A stretch of 64,000 nt of DNA from Caulobacter sp. UNC358MFTsu5.1 (GTDB lineage Bacteria; Pseudomonadota; Alphaproteobacteria; Caulobacterales; Caulobacteraceae), in contig NZ_JONW01000005.1 in NCBI RefSeq assembly GCF_000712075.1, positions 563,001 to 627,000 of the forward strand, given 5' to 3'. Made by a program: the position numbers and the translations under genes. This document shows positions 55,245 through 63,637 of the stretch, piece after piece. The notes below the pieces were generated by a model, which saw nothing but the letters and a program-made list of their open reading frames with translations, did not search any database and had not been told where the DNA came from. Each line of letters begins with the position of its first letter. The stretch's first letter is position 1.

Positions 55245-56876
55245 CTACTTCTCGAACACCACCTTCCCATCCACGATGGTCAGCACCGCGTCGGCCTTGA
55301 GGATTTCCGGCGGGGCCACCGTCATCAGGTCCTTGCTGAACACCGTCACGTCGGCCTTCTTGCCCGCCTCCAGCGTGCCGCGGTCCTGTTCGGCGAACGC
55401 GGCGTAGGCGGGGGCCCAGGTCAGCATGCGCAGGGCCTGGTCGCGGCTGACGGCCTCGTTGAGGCTCCAGTCGGCGTTGGCGAAGCCGTCCAGGCTGTGG
55501 CGGTAGACGGCGGCGTAGAACTCGATGCGCGGGTCGCCCACCTCGACCGGGGCGTCCGAGCCGGCGGCGATCACCGCCCCGCTGTCCAGGAAGTCCTTCC
55601 AGCGATAGCCCTCGTGCAGCCGCGCCTTGCCCAGGCGGGCGGGGGCGAAATAGAGGTCGCCGATGGCGTGGCTGGGCTGCATCGAGGCGATGACCCCCAG
55701 CTTGGCGAAGCGCGGCACGTCGGTGTCGGTGACGATCTGCGAATGCTCGATGCGCCAGCGGGCCGTCGTGTCGCCCGCCAGGGCCTCCTCGAACCAGTCC
55801 AGGGTCATGCGGTTGCCCCGGTCGCCGATGGCGTGCATGGCCACCTGGGCGCCGACGGCCTTGGCCCGCTTCATCAGGTCCAGCCCCTTGTCGCGCGGGG
55901 TCAGCTGCAGGCCCAGGCCCTCGGCGTCGCTGTAGGGCTCAAGCAGCGCCGCGCCGCGCGAGCCCAGGGCGCCGTCCATGTAGAGCTTGATCCCGCGCAC
56001 CCGGATCAGGCCCGTGCCGTCCTGGGAAGGCCCTATGGGCAGGACCACGTCGGCGCTGGCCGGATCCATGTAGTTGTCGACGCGCAGGCTGAACTTCTTC
56101 TCCCGCGCCAGCCCCTGCAGGATCACCACGTCGGCCTTGTCGACGCTCATATTGTCCAGCCCCGTCCAGCCGCGCGAGGCGTAGAGGGCGCCGGCCTTTT
56201 CCAGGGCCTGGCGCTTGAGGGCGTCAGACGGCGGCGGGATCACCCCGGCCACCAGGCCCTGGGCGTGGTCGATCAGCATGCCGTCGGGCTCGCCGGCCGG
56301 GCCCTTCAGAATCTGGCCGCCGGCCGGGGCGACGGTGTCCTTGGTCACGCCCGCCGCCGCCAGGGCCGCGGTCGAGGCGACCACCGCGTGGCCGTCGGCG
56401 CGCTCCAGCACCACGATCCGGCGGGGCGCGGCGCGGTCGAGGTCGGCGCGGTTGGGGAAGCGCTTCTCGGGCCAGTGGGTCTCGATCCAGCCGCGGCCGT
56501 AGATCGGACCGTCGGGATGGGCGTCGGCATAGGCCTTCACGGCGGCGACCAGGCTCTCGATCGAGGTGGTCTGGTCCAGGTTCAGGGTCAGCTCGCGCAG
56601 GCCGATGCCGGTCAGGTGGGCGTGGGCGTCGACGAAGCCGGGGAAGGCCGCCGCGCCCTTCAGGTCGATGTCGCGCGCGTCCTTGGCCGCCTTGGCCTTG
56701 GCGGCGGCCAGGTCGCCGACGAAGGCGATGCGGTCGTCGCGGATCAGCACGGCCTGGGCGCTCGGCGTGGCGGCGACGCCGGTGTGGATCGGCCCGCCGT
56801 GGATCAGGATGTCGCCGGCGAACGCCGGGACGCTGGTGGTGGCCAGCAGGGCGGCGAGGGTGAGGATGCGGCGCAC
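55245..56876 (-). CDS. Secreted metal-dependent amidohydrolase (YtcJ-like)
   Basis: 543 residues with a signal peptide (RRILTLAALLATTSVPAFAG). Metal-ligand motifs of the amidohydrolase superfamily: FVDAHAHLTGIG, then MHAIGDRGNRMTL, RIEHSQIV and AAGSDAPVEVGDPR. The YtcJ/DUF-type hydrolases of this subgroup cleave N-acyl or formyl bonds; the exact substrate cannot be told. The last 20 residues carry the second strand of the composite beta-sandwich. Single gene, convergent with the NTF2-like gene. Confidence 0.9.
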   Translation of the reverse strand: MRRILTLAALLATTSVPAFAGDILIHGGPIHTGVAATPSAQAVLIRDDRIAFVGDLAAAKAKAAKDARDIDLKGAAAFPGFVDAHAHLTGIGLRELTLNLDQTTSIESLVAAVKAYADAHPDGPIYGRGWIETHWPEKRFPNRADLDRAAPRRIVVLERADGHAVVASTAALAAAGVTKDTVAPAGGQILKGPAGEPDGMLIDHAQGLVAGVIPPPSDALKRQALEKAGALYASRGWTGLDNMSVDKADVVILQGLAREKKFSLRVDNYMDPASADVVLPIGPSQDGTGLIRVRGIKLYMDGALGSRGAALLEPYSDAEGLGLQLTPRDKGLDLMKRAKAVGAQVAMHAIGDRGNRMTLDWFEEALAGDTTARWRIEHSQIVTDTDVPRFAKLGVIASMQPSHAIGDLYFAPARLGKARLHEGYRWKDFLDSGAVIAAGSDAPVEVGDPRIEFYAAVYRHSLDGFANADWSLNEAVSRDQALRMLTWAPAYAAFAEQDRGTLEAGKKADVTVFSKDLMTVAPPEILKADAVLTIVDGKVVFEK

Positions 56877-57007
56877 GACGATCTCCCGACAGCAAGAAAC
56901 GGGAAATCTAGGCCGGGAACGGCGGCGTTGGAACCTTGACCTTTGGACTTGCCGTCGGCCGCCCGGTCGCGAAACTCACCCTGACCTCAGCAGCGCCGGG
57001 AAAGACG

Positions 57008-57298
57008 ATGAAAGCCTACCTCGTGCTCGACTTCGCCATCCACGACCTGCGCGGCTTCATGCCCTATGTGGCCCAGATTCCGGCCTTCATCGCCAAGCAC
57101 GGCGGCAAGTATGTCGTCCAGGGAACGGAGCCGACGGTCATGGAGGGCGACTGGGCGCCGCAGCGGATGGTGATCCTGGAGTTCCCCTCGCGCCAGGACG
57201 CCCAGGCGTTCCTGGACGACCCCGAAGCCCAGCCGCTGTTCGCCGTGCGCCACGCCACCACCGACAGCAAGCTGGTCCTGGTCGACGGCTGTGACTGA
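57008..57298 (+). CDS. DUF1330-family small protein
   Basis: 96 residues from ATG 57008, a dimeric alpha/beta barrel-like fold of the DUF1330 family: AYLVLDFAIHDLRGFMPYV, IAKHGGKYVVQGTEPTVMEG, and the closing FPSRQDAQAFLDDPEAQPL. Catalytic role is not established. An in-frame ATG at 56936 would add 24 residues that overlap the amidohydrolase upstream region; I prefer 57008. Confidence 0.85.
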   Translation: MKAYLVLDFAIHDLRGFMPYVAQIPAFIAKHGGKYVVQGTEPTVMEGDWAPQRMVILEFPSRQDAQAFLDDPEAQPLFAVRHATTDSKLVLVDGCD

Positions 57299-57376
57299 GC
57301 GGGACGATAGCGGATAACGGACTCCGACATCGCGCCCCCCTCTCCAACCGTCGTATCGCGCTGTTATATTGCCCCC

Positions 57377-57964
57377 ATGACTTTCCCCTCCCCGACCCAG
57401 GGCTTCGCGCTCTTCGACACGCCGATCGGCCTGTGCGGCCTGGCGTGGGGCGAGCGGGGGCTGGTCGGCGCGCAACTCCCGGACCCGACGCCCGGCGCCT
57501 CGTGGGACCGCCTGCGCCGCCGCTATCCCGACGCCGTCGAGGCCGCCCCGCCGCCCGAGGTCCAGCAGGTGATCGAGCGGATCAACGACCTGCTGTCCGG
57601 CGGCCGCGACGACCTGACCGACGTCGAACTGGACTACGACGTGGTCGCGCCCTTCAACCGCCGTGTCTACGAGATCGCCCGCGCCGTGCCGCCGGGCGAG
57701 ACCATCACCTACGGCCAGATCGCCAAGGCCGTCGGCGAGCCGGGCGCGGCCCGGGTCATCGGCAAGGCCATGGGCGAGAACCCCTGGCCGATCATCGTGC
57801 CCTGCCACCGCGTGCTGGGCGCCGACGGCAAGCCGGGCGGCTTCTCCTCGCCGGGCGGCCTGCAGACCAAGGCGCGGATGCTGACCATCGAGCGGGCCCG
57901 GACCAACGACGTCCCGACCCTGTTCGACCTGGAATTCTCGGTGGCGCCGAAGCGCGGGCGGTAG
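57377..57964 (+). CDS. ogt: Methylated-DNA-protein-cysteine methyltransferase
   Basis: 195 residues. O6-alkylguanine DNA repair protein with the suicide cysteine in IIVPCHRVLGADG and the DNA-binding wing GAARVIGKAMGENPWPI. It removes methyl groups from guanine O6 by a one-time transfer. The N-terminal half is the short RNase-H-like domain. It is a single gene; the repeat at 57991 follows. Confidence 0.95.
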   Translation: MTFPSPTQGFALFDTPIGLCGLAWGERGLVGAQLPDPTPGASWDRLRRRYPDAVEAAPPPEVQQVIERINDLLSGGRDDLTDVELDYDVVAPFNRRVYEIARAVPPGETITYGQIAKAVGEPGAARVIGKAMGENPWPIIVPCHRVLGADGKPGGFSSPGGLQTKARMLTIERARTNDVPTLFDLEFSVAPKRGR

Positions 57965-57990
57965 GGTCGAACCCGCCTGCACCCTAAATT

Positions 57991-58110
57991 TTGGTGTCAT
58001 CCCGGAAAGCGCGGAGCGCTTGTCCGGGACCCAGGTGAACCGTAACGCGCCAGCCCCGTCCCCTGGGTCCCGGACAGCCTCTGCGAGGCTTCCGGGATGA
58101 CAACGGTTTT
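57991..58110. repeat. Dispersed palindromic repeat, copy 2
   Basis: An outer inverted repeat (TGTCATCCCGG ... CCGGGATGACA) encloses the inner hairpins TCCGGGACCCAGG/CCTGGGTCCCGGA and AGCCTCTGCGAGGCTT. It lies in the gap between ogt and the LysR gene, which run towards each other. The copy at 62337 shares the same orientation and nearly the same right half. Confidence 0.8.
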
Positions 58111-58158
58111 GGGGCGCGATTTCTATCGGCCGAACCGATGGCGGCCAACCTCTCCGCC

Positions 58159-59061
58159 CTACAACCCCCGCCCCACCCGCAGCACCAGCTCGCGCAGCCA
58201 GATCGACCCCGGGTCCATCCGCGCCTCCACCGGATAGAACAGGTACTGTTGGTCCTCGCCCGGATCGATCGGCGGCTCGACCCGCAGCAGGTCCAGCGGC
58301 CCGGCCAGGGCGGCGATCAGTCGGCCGGGCACGAAGGCCACCAGGTCGGAGCGGGCGGTCATCCGCAGGGCCTGGAGATAGCTGGGCACGGCCAGGGCGA
58401 TGCGGCGCTCTATGCCGTTCTGGCGCAGGAAGGGCTCGATGGCGTCGTCGCGCTCGCCCGCGCCGACCACGGCCACGTGCCGGGCGGCGTTGAACGCCGA
58501 CAGGTCCGACAGCCGCCCCGCGTCCGGATGCCCGCGCCGGACGGCCAGGGCGTCTCGGTCTGTGTAGAGCGACTGGCGGTGGAAGCCGGGATAGGCCTCG
58601 CCGGTCCAGGCGATCACCAGGTCGACCGTGCGGGCGAAGTCGGGGGTCAGCACCGCCGGGCCGCGCCACGGCACCACGTCCAGCCGCACGCCGGGCGCGG
58701 CGGCGGCGACCTGGTCCAGCACGGCGGGCATCAGCAGGTCGACGCACAGGTCGGGCATCATCAGCCGGAAGCCGCGCGCGCTGGTCGCCGGGTCGAAGCC
58801 CTGGTCCTGGAACAGCCCCCTCACCTGGTCCAGGGCCTGGGCCAGGGGCGCTCGCAAGGCCTCGGCGCGGGGCGTCAGCGCCATGCGCGGCCCCACCCGC
58901 ACCAGCAACGGATCGCCGGTCGCCTCGCGCAGGCGGCGCAGGGCGTGGCTGACCGCCGGCTGCGACAGGTTCAGGCGCAGGGCCGCGCGCCCGACGCTCG
59001 CTTCGGCCAGCAGCGCGTCCAGCGCCACCAGCAGGTTCAGGTCCAGCTTGGCGAGGTTCAT
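58159..59061 (-). CDS. LysR-type transcriptional regulator
   Basis: 300 residues from ATG 59061; an ATG at 59088 is less likely. N-terminal winged helix with the LysR pattern LNLLVALDALLAEASVGRAA and LNLSQPAVSHALRRLREATG, then a two-lobe effector-binding domain. The sequence resembles the NodD/NahR-like branch. It is divergent from the NTF2-like gene at 59151 with 89 nt between, so that gene is its probable target. Confidence 0.93.
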   Translation of the reverse strand: MNLAKLDLNLLVALDALLAEASVGRAALRLNLSQPAVSHALRRLREATGDPLLVRVGPRMALTPRAEALRAPLAQALDQVRGLFQDQGFDPATSARGFRLMMPDLCVDLLMPAVLDQVAAAAPGVRLDVVPWRGPAVLTPDFARTVDLVIAWTGEAYPGFHRQSLYTDRDALAVRRGHPDAGRLSDLSAFNAARHVAVVGAGERDDAIEPFLRQNGIERRIALAVPSYLQALRMTARSDLVAFVPGRLIAALAGPLDLLRVEPPIDPGEDQQYLFYPVEARMDPGSIWLRELVLRVGRGL

Positions 59062-59150
59062 CCGGTGAATATAGACCATCATCAGCATCGATTGGATGAA
59101 TGATCCACGCGGCCGGATGATGAGGCTCCACCCTTGAACGGAGAGCCGCC

Positions 59151-59564
59151 ATGAGCGCGACCCAAAACAACAAGCGACTGATGCAGGCCATCTTCGACGG
59201 CCTGGCGCGCGGCGACGCCAGGCTGTTCCTCGACAGCCTGGACGAGACCACCGTCTGGCGGATGATCGGGACCACGCCCTGGTCGGGCGTCTACACCGGC
59301 AAGGCCGCCATCCGCCGCGACCTGCTGACCCCGCTGTTCGCCCAGTTCGCCGACCAGTACGTCAACACGGCCGACGCCATTGTCGCCGAGGGCGACACGG
59401 TGGTGGTCGAGTGCCGGGGCAAGGTCACGACCAAGACGGGCAAGCGCTACGACAACACCTATTGCTGGGTGTGCCGCCTGGCGGACGGCAGGATCACGTC
59501 CCTGACCGAATACATGGACACCCAACTGGTGGCCGAGGCCCTGGAGGCGCCCGAACGGGGGTGA
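59151..59564 (+). CDS. SnoaL/NTF2-like protein, target of the LysR gene?
   Basis: 137 residues: MQAIFDGLARGDARLFLDSL, WRMIGTTPWSGVYTGKAAI and the closing DGRITSLTEYMDTQL, typical of SnoaL-like small polyketide-cyclase or isomerase proteins. It is preceded by a GGAG-type ribosome site and shares a short divergent promoter region with the LysR gene. Substrate is unknown. Confidence 0.85.
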   Translation: MSATQNNKRLMQAIFDGLARGDARLFLDSLDETTVWRMIGTTPWSGVYTGKAAIRRDLLTPLFAQFADQYVNTADAIVAEGDTVVVECRGKVTTKTGKRYDNTYCWVCRLADGRITSLTEYMDTQLVAEALEAPERG

Positions 59565-59710
59565 GAAGGAGGCCGGGAAGCTTGGCGGTTAACGCCGGTT
59601 CACCGTTCGTCGAACACGAGCGAAACGAATCATGACCGAATCAGCGACTTCGCCCGATTCAGTATTTGTTCCCTACAAGCTATTGTAGCTTAATTCGGAT
59701 TAACCACAAA

Positions 59711-59989
59711 TCATGTTCCGCCGAGCTCGGCCGTCAGGGTCCGGGCCTGGGCCTGGGCGGCCTCGAACAGGCCCATGGCCTCGGCCAGGGCCGCGCGGGC
59801 GACGGCCAGCTCGCGGTCGACCTCGCCCGCGGCGCCGATCAGCGTCCGGACCGTCGCCGCCTCGACCAGCACGGTGGTGCGCTGCACGTGCTGGGCGGCG
59901 CTGACCAGCACCAGGGCGGCGGAGTGGACGGCGGCCGCGCGCAGGGCGACCGCCGTCGGGTCCACGGCCTCTCCCGAGGCGGCGGCCAT
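59711..59989 (-). CDS. Small Ala-rich protein downstream of the RebB-like gene
   Basis: 92 residues: AVALRAAAVHSAALVLVSAAQ, then HVQRTTVLVEAATVRTLIG and ELAVARAALAEAMGLFEAAQ. A helical, Ala-rich protein, weakly like the small companion proteins found next to R-body genes. It starts 1-2 nt after the RebB-like stop, so the two are one operon. I cannot name its family. Confidence 0.6.
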   Translation of the reverse strand: MAAASGEAVDPTAVALRAAAVHSAALVLVSAAQHVQRTTVLVEAATVRTLIGAAGEVDRELAVARAALAEAMGLFEAAQAQARTLTAELGGT

Positions 59990-59990
59990 G

Positions 59991-60467
59991 TCAGCCCTTC
60001 GGCTTGGCGGCGGGGCGCCGGGACGTGGCGGGCCTGGCGGCGGTCGCCGGCTTGGCCGACGAAGACGGCTGGGCGGGCGCGGGCGTCAGGCCCTTGATGG
60101 CGGCCAGGGCGGCGTCGATCGCCTGGGCCTGGGCCTGGACGTCACCCCCGCCGAAGGCGCGCAGGGCGGCCAGCAGCGACAGCATGTTGTCCGGCACGTC
60201 CGACTGGCCCAGCTTGGCCACGGTGGCGGCCGCGGCCGCGGTGTCGAAGCTGTAGAGCTGCATCACCCCCTGGGTGACGGCGGCCTGAGCCAGGATCGCC
60301 TGGTTCTGCTGGGCGGCCGTGGCGTTCTCGTAGAGGATGCCCGTCGAGTGGGCCAGGCTCTGATAGATCGCCCCCATGGCCATGGCCGGGGCGTCGCCCA
60401 GCACCTTGACGTTGGCCTGGGTGACGGCGTCGGTGATCTGGGAATTGACGGGAGTGTCGAGGGCCAT
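59991..60467 (-). CDS. RebB-like R-body (killing-trait) protein
   Basis: 158 residues from ATG 60467 (ribosome site GGAG); an ATG at 60524 is less likely. The RebB pattern is clear: DTPVNSQITDAVTQANVKVL, then GDAPAMAMGAIYQSL and SAHS-type region HSTGILYENATAAQQNQ, ending QGVMQLYSFDT. The C-terminal third is a Pro/Ala/Lys-rich low-complexity tail. RebB proteins assemble R-bodies, coiled ribbons that unroll with a pH change and can burst cells. No rebA, rebC or rebD partner is in view. Confidence 0.85.
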   Translation of the reverse strand: MALDTPVNSQITDAVTQANVKVLGDAPAMAMGAIYQSLAHSTGILYENATAAQQNQAILAQAAVTQGVMQLYSFDTAAAAATVAKLGQSDVPDNMLSLLAALRAFGGGDVQAQAQAIDAALAAIKGLTPAPAQPSSSAKPATAARPATSRRPAAKPKG

Positions 60468-60575
60468 GGCGTCTTCTCCGGACTGCCGGAGATCATCCTC
60501 CGGTCGTGCGGCGGCATTCTTCACGCGCGGCCCTCAGCTTGGCAATCGGCGTTATGCGAAACGCGCGCGCCCTCC

Positions 60576-61028
60576 CTACTCCGGCGTGCAGGTCGCGCTG
60601 ACGCGCTTGGCCTCCATCACCCCGGCCAGCGGGATGCCGTTGATGGTCTTCATGTGGACGTTCAGGCGGAAGCTCTCGGGGGTGTAGGTCCCCTTGGCGT
60701 CCACGGGCGCCACGCGGCCCTTCTTGTCGGTCCAGGTGCCCTTCAGCTGCACCTTGCCGTCCTGCACCACCCGGGTGTCGTAGTCGCAGGTGTACTTGCG
60801 GGTGCAGATGCCCTTGGCGAACTGCTCGACGTCGGCCTGCTTGAGGCAGCGGTCCTCGCTGCCGGCCGGGATCGGGCCGACGCGGTAGCTGTATTCCCAC
60901 TGGCCGGGCAGAATCATCGTCCGCGCGCCGGCGGCGCCGGCGGCACCGGCGATTTGGGGGGCCGCGACGGCCGCCACGGCGCCCAGAATCAGCGTTCCGG
61001 CGATCAGGGCGGGGGCGAACAGGCGCAT
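60576..61028 (-). CDS. DUF3617-family secreted protein
   Basis: 150 residues with a signal peptide (RLFAPALIAGTLILGAVAAV). DUF3617 hallmarks: MILPGQWEYSYRVG, CLKQADVEQFAKG, the paired Cys in CTRKYTCDY, and MKTINGIPLAGVMEAKRV near the end, with a last Cys three residues from the stop. Periplasmic or outer-membrane localisation is likely; no function is known. Confidence 0.85.
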   Translation of the reverse strand: MRLFAPALIAGTLILGAVAAVAAPQIAGAAGAAGARTMILPGQWEYSYRVGPIPAGSEDRCLKQADVEQFAKGICTRKYTCDYDTRVVQDGKVQLKGTWTDKKGRVAPVDAKGTYTPESFRLNVHMKTINGIPLAGVMEAKRVSATCTPE

Positions 61029-61260
61029 GCGGTCGATCTCCTTCAGGGACGGCTCTATATATAGAGCGGCAGATGAACCGCGTTTGAAGGCGATGTTGGG
61101 GCCGCGCTTCCGCCCTTCGCGTCCATTCGACCGTCAGGCGCGGCTTGACTCGGCAAGGCCCCTTCGCCTATATCGCCCGCTCTCGCGCGGCGGTCCGCCC
61201 ATCGCGCGCCGAAATTCATGTTGCGGAGCCTTCGGCTTCGCCTAAGCCCAAGGTATCCAC

Positions 61261-61560
61261 ATGTCGCGCCGTTGCGAACTCACTGGGGTCGGTCCGATGG
61301 TCGGCCACAATGTGAGCCACTCGAACATCAAGACCAAGCGCCGCTTCCTGCCGGCGCTGGCTCCCGCCTCGCTGCAGTCGGAATCGCTGGGTCAGACCTT
61401 CAAGCTGCGCATCAGCAACGCCGCGCTGCGCACCCTGGACTTCAAGGGAGGCCTGGACGTGTTCCTGCTGGGCGCCAAGGACGAGCAGCTGTCGCCGCGC
61501 GCCCTGAAGATCAAGGCCCAGGTGAAGGCGAAGGCCAAGGCCGCCGCGGTCGCCGCCTAA
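61261..61560 (+). CDS. rpmB: 50S ribosomal protein L28
   Basis: 99 residues: MSRRCELTGVGPMVGHNVSH, then SNIKTKRRFLPALAPASLQS and SNAALRTLDFKGGLDVFLLG. L28 sits near the tRNA exit region of the large subunit. ATG 61261; the Ala/Lys-rich tail is usual for alphaproteobacteria. A strong hairpin terminator follows at 61586. Confidence 0.97.
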   Translation: MSRRCELTGVGPMVGHNVSHSNIKTKRRFLPALAPASLQSESLGQTFKLRISNAALRTLDFKGGLDVFLLGAKDEQLSPRALKIKAQVKAKAKAAAVAA

Positions 61561-61585
61561 GACTTTCTCGGTTTACGCCGAACGA

Positions 61586-61615
61586 AAGGCCCGCGAGGTT
61601 CGCCTCGCGGGCCTT
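61586..61615 (+). terminator. Intrinsic terminator of rpmB
   Basis: Hairpin AAGGCCCGCGAGG/CCTCGCGGGCCTT with loop TTCG, followed by a T run, 26 nt after the rpmB stop. Confidence 0.88.
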
Positions 61616-61757
61616 TTCGCGTCTGGATCCTCGGTGTCCACACCGGGCAAAACCCTGGGAGCCTGGCCGGGTTAGCCCCGATTGCGACGCCCCCGCCCCT
61701 TGCGGATGCTGCCCCGCGGCCACGCTCGGTCCGAGCCCGCCGACCAGGAGCCCATCC

Positions 61758-62303
61758 ATGACCTTCAGAATCCTCGCCGTCTCGCTGCTGCTGGGCGCGA
61801 GCCTCGCCCAGGCCCCGGTCCCGGCCCACGCCGCCCAGGCCCAGGCGACGCCCGCCGCCGAGGCCATGCCCGCGCCGGACAAGCCGCTGACCGCCGCCGA
61901 TCTGGAAGGCATGCGCGAGGAGCTGCGCTCGTCCCGCAAGCAGATCATCGCGGCGACCCTGACCCTCAGCGACGCCGAGGCCACGCGCTTCTGGCCGGTC
62001 TACGACCGCTACGCCGCCGAGCGGACCAAGATCAAGGACGACCAGTACGCTCTGGTCGCCGACTACGTGAACAAGTACGGCCAGTACGACGACAAGGGCG
62101 CGATGGACTTCATCGGCCGCTGGCTGGACCAGGACACCCGCCTGGCCGCCCTGCGGTCCAAGTACGTGCCGATCGTCGGCAAGACCCTGCCGGGCGTGAA
62201 GGCGGCCACCTTCTTCCAGATCGACCGCCGCCTCAGCATGGCCATCGACCTGAAGCTGGCCTCGATGCTGCCGATCCTGCAGACCCAGACGCCGGCGAAA
62301 TAG
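61758..62303 (+). CDS. Secreted helical hypothetical protein
   Basis: 181 residues from ATG 61758 with a signal peptide (RILAVSLLLGASLAQAPVPA). After an Ala/Pro linker the mature part is helical: SSRKQIIAATLTLSDAEATR, FWPVYDRYAAERTKIKDDQY, then FIGRWLDQDTRL. It resembles small periplasmic helical proteins common in Caulobacter and relatives. No catalytic motif. A frame start at 61218 overlaps rpmB and is rejected. Confidence 0.75.
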   Translation: MTFRILAVSLLLGASLAQAPVPAHAAQAQATPAAEAMPAPDKPLTAADLEGMREELRSSRKQIIAATLTLSDAEATRFWPVYDRYAAERTKIKDDQYALVADYVNKYGQYDDKGAMDFIGRWLDQDTRLAALRSKYVPIVGKTLPGVKAATFFQIDRRLSMAIDLKLASMLPILQTQTPAK

Positions 62304-62336
62304 CGGCCGGGGGCCTTCAGCGTCGAAGCTCCAAAT

Positions 62337-62450
62337 CCGTTGCCATCGCGGAAACGCGAAGCGTTGTCCGGGACCCTGGTGAACCGCAAAGCCTTCGCCC
62401 AGTCCCCTGGGTCCCGGACAGCCTCTGCGAGGCTTCCGGGATGACAACCT
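62337..62450. repeat. Dispersed palindromic repeat, copy 3
   Basis: Nearly the same right half as copy 2 (CCTGGGTCCCGGACAGCCTC and GAGGCTTCCGGGATGACAAC), with a diverged left arm (TGCCATCGCGG). It lies after the helical secreted gene, in a gap between convergent genes. Confidence 0.78.
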
Positions 62451-62488
62451 ATGCTCAACGGGCTCAAGAGCTGGATTCCACGCACGAA

Positions 62489-62521
62489 AAAGCCCTCCCC
62501 CGTCGCCGGGAGAGGGCTTCT
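62489..62521. terminator. Bidirectional terminator hairpin
   Basis: AAAGCCCTCCCCCG and CGGGAGAGGGCTT form a hairpin, with A/T-rich flanks on both sides. It separates the plus gene ending at 62303 from the minus gene ending at 62584 and can serve both. Confidence 0.7.
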
Positions 62522-62583
62522 TCAACGCTTACTGGTGAGACGGCCGATAAGCCGCCGCCTCGGTACTAAGGGGTTGTCCGGTC

Positions 62584-62874
62584 TTAGCGGGCGCGGATGG
62601 CCGGGTTGGCGTCGTTGTACGAGGCCAGTTCCGGGTTGTTCAGCTTGCTGACGGCGTCGTTGACCGAGGCGCGCACGCACGAGGGGTACAGGTAGGTGGC
62701 CAGGCTCTCGCCGCGGACGTTCTGCCAGCAGACGGTCGAGGCGGCCTTGACGATTTCGGCGCGCAGCTCGGCCGGGGCCTTGCCGGCGGTCTTGATGCGG
62801 ACTTCGGCGGCGCCGGCGGGAGCGGCGGCGAACAGGGCGACGGCCGAGGCGGCCAGGACGATGGTGCGGATCAT
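62584..62874 (-). CDS. UrcA-family small secreted protein
   Basis: 96 residues with a signal peptide (RTIVLAASAVALFAAAPAGA). The UrcA pattern: ELRAEIVKAASTVCWQNVRG, then YLYPSCVRASVNDAVSK and a C-terminal LASYND. Two conserved cysteines. Role unknown; these proteins are secreted in Caulobacter and relatives. A second UrcA gene lies upstream at 63119. Confidence 0.8.
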   Translation of the reverse strand: MIRTIVLAASAVALFAAAPAGAAEVRIKTAGKAPAELRAEIVKAASTVCWQNVRGESLATYLYPSCVRASVNDAVSKLNNPELASYNDANPAIRAR

Positions 62875-63118
62875 GGGACGGATTCCGGGACAGCGTTGAT
62901 TTCAACCCGTCCGAAAAACGTTTCCCCTGGCGGCTGGTCCAGGATCTCGCCCGCTCTGCCGCCTTTGCTCAAGCTGTAACTTGTCGCGCGTCACTTATCA
63001 ACGGTTATGTTGCAGTGCGGACGCAAAACCGGTTGACACGAATTGTCGCGGGAAAGCGGGGCCGCAACCCGGTCCCGTGCCGCCGAAGCCGCGCGGGACC
63101 GGGCCGGAACGCGGGGTC

Positions 63119-63418
63119 CTAGTAGCTGGCCTTGATCAGGCCGTTGGCGCGGAACGCCTGGCGGTCATAGGCCTTCAGGGTGGGGCTGCCCACCTTCAGG
63201 ACGGCGTCGCGGGTGACTTCGCGCACGCAGTAGGCGTAGAGGTCGTCGGCGTGCTTGCCCACGTCCTCGCGGCAGATCGACGAGGCGGCGGCGACGATGT
63301 CGGCGTGGATGGCGGCGTCGGTGCGGCCGCGGACCTTGACGTGTTGTTCGGCGGCGAAGGCCGACGAGGCGGTGGACAGGGCCAGGGCCGAAGCGGCCAG
63401 GACAAACAGAGTCTTCAT
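63119..63418 (-). CDS. UrcA-family small secreted protein (second copy)
   Basis: 99 residues from ATG 63418 with a signal peptide (KTLFVLAASALALSTASSAF). Same pattern as the copy at 62584: DIVAAASSICREDVGKHADD, then LYAYCVREVTRDAVL and LKAYDRQAF. An ATG at 63562 would add 48 unrelated residues. The two UrcA genes are paralogues on the same strand, separated by 244 nt with a short GC inverted repeat (about 63068-63103) that may end the upstream transcript. Confidence 0.8.
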   Translation of the reverse strand: MKTLFVLAASALALSTASSAFAAEQHVKVRGRTDAAIHADIVAAASSICREDVGKHADDLYAYCVREVTRDAVLKVGSPTLKAYDRQAFRANGLIKASY

Positions 63419-63637
63419 GATCGATACTTCCGAAAGGGGGTTGGGGTTCAACCACCTCCCGGTGCGTTCCTCTGACGGCCGTTGGGATCTCGCCCGCTCA
63501 AACCATCGAAGGTAGCGGTAACATGACAACGCTGTCGTTTGAAGTAAAATATTGAGTTTCAAAGGAAACTATCTCGGAAGCTCGAAAAACGGGCGCCGCG
63601 ACCGGGTCGATCCGGCCGCGGCGCCTGGTCGTGCGGC

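Noticed and set aside
63068..63103. GC inverted repeat between the UrcA genes as a full terminator
   Set aside because: It has arms CCGGTCCCG/CGGGACCGG but no T run after it on the minus strand; only mentioned with the second UrcA gene.
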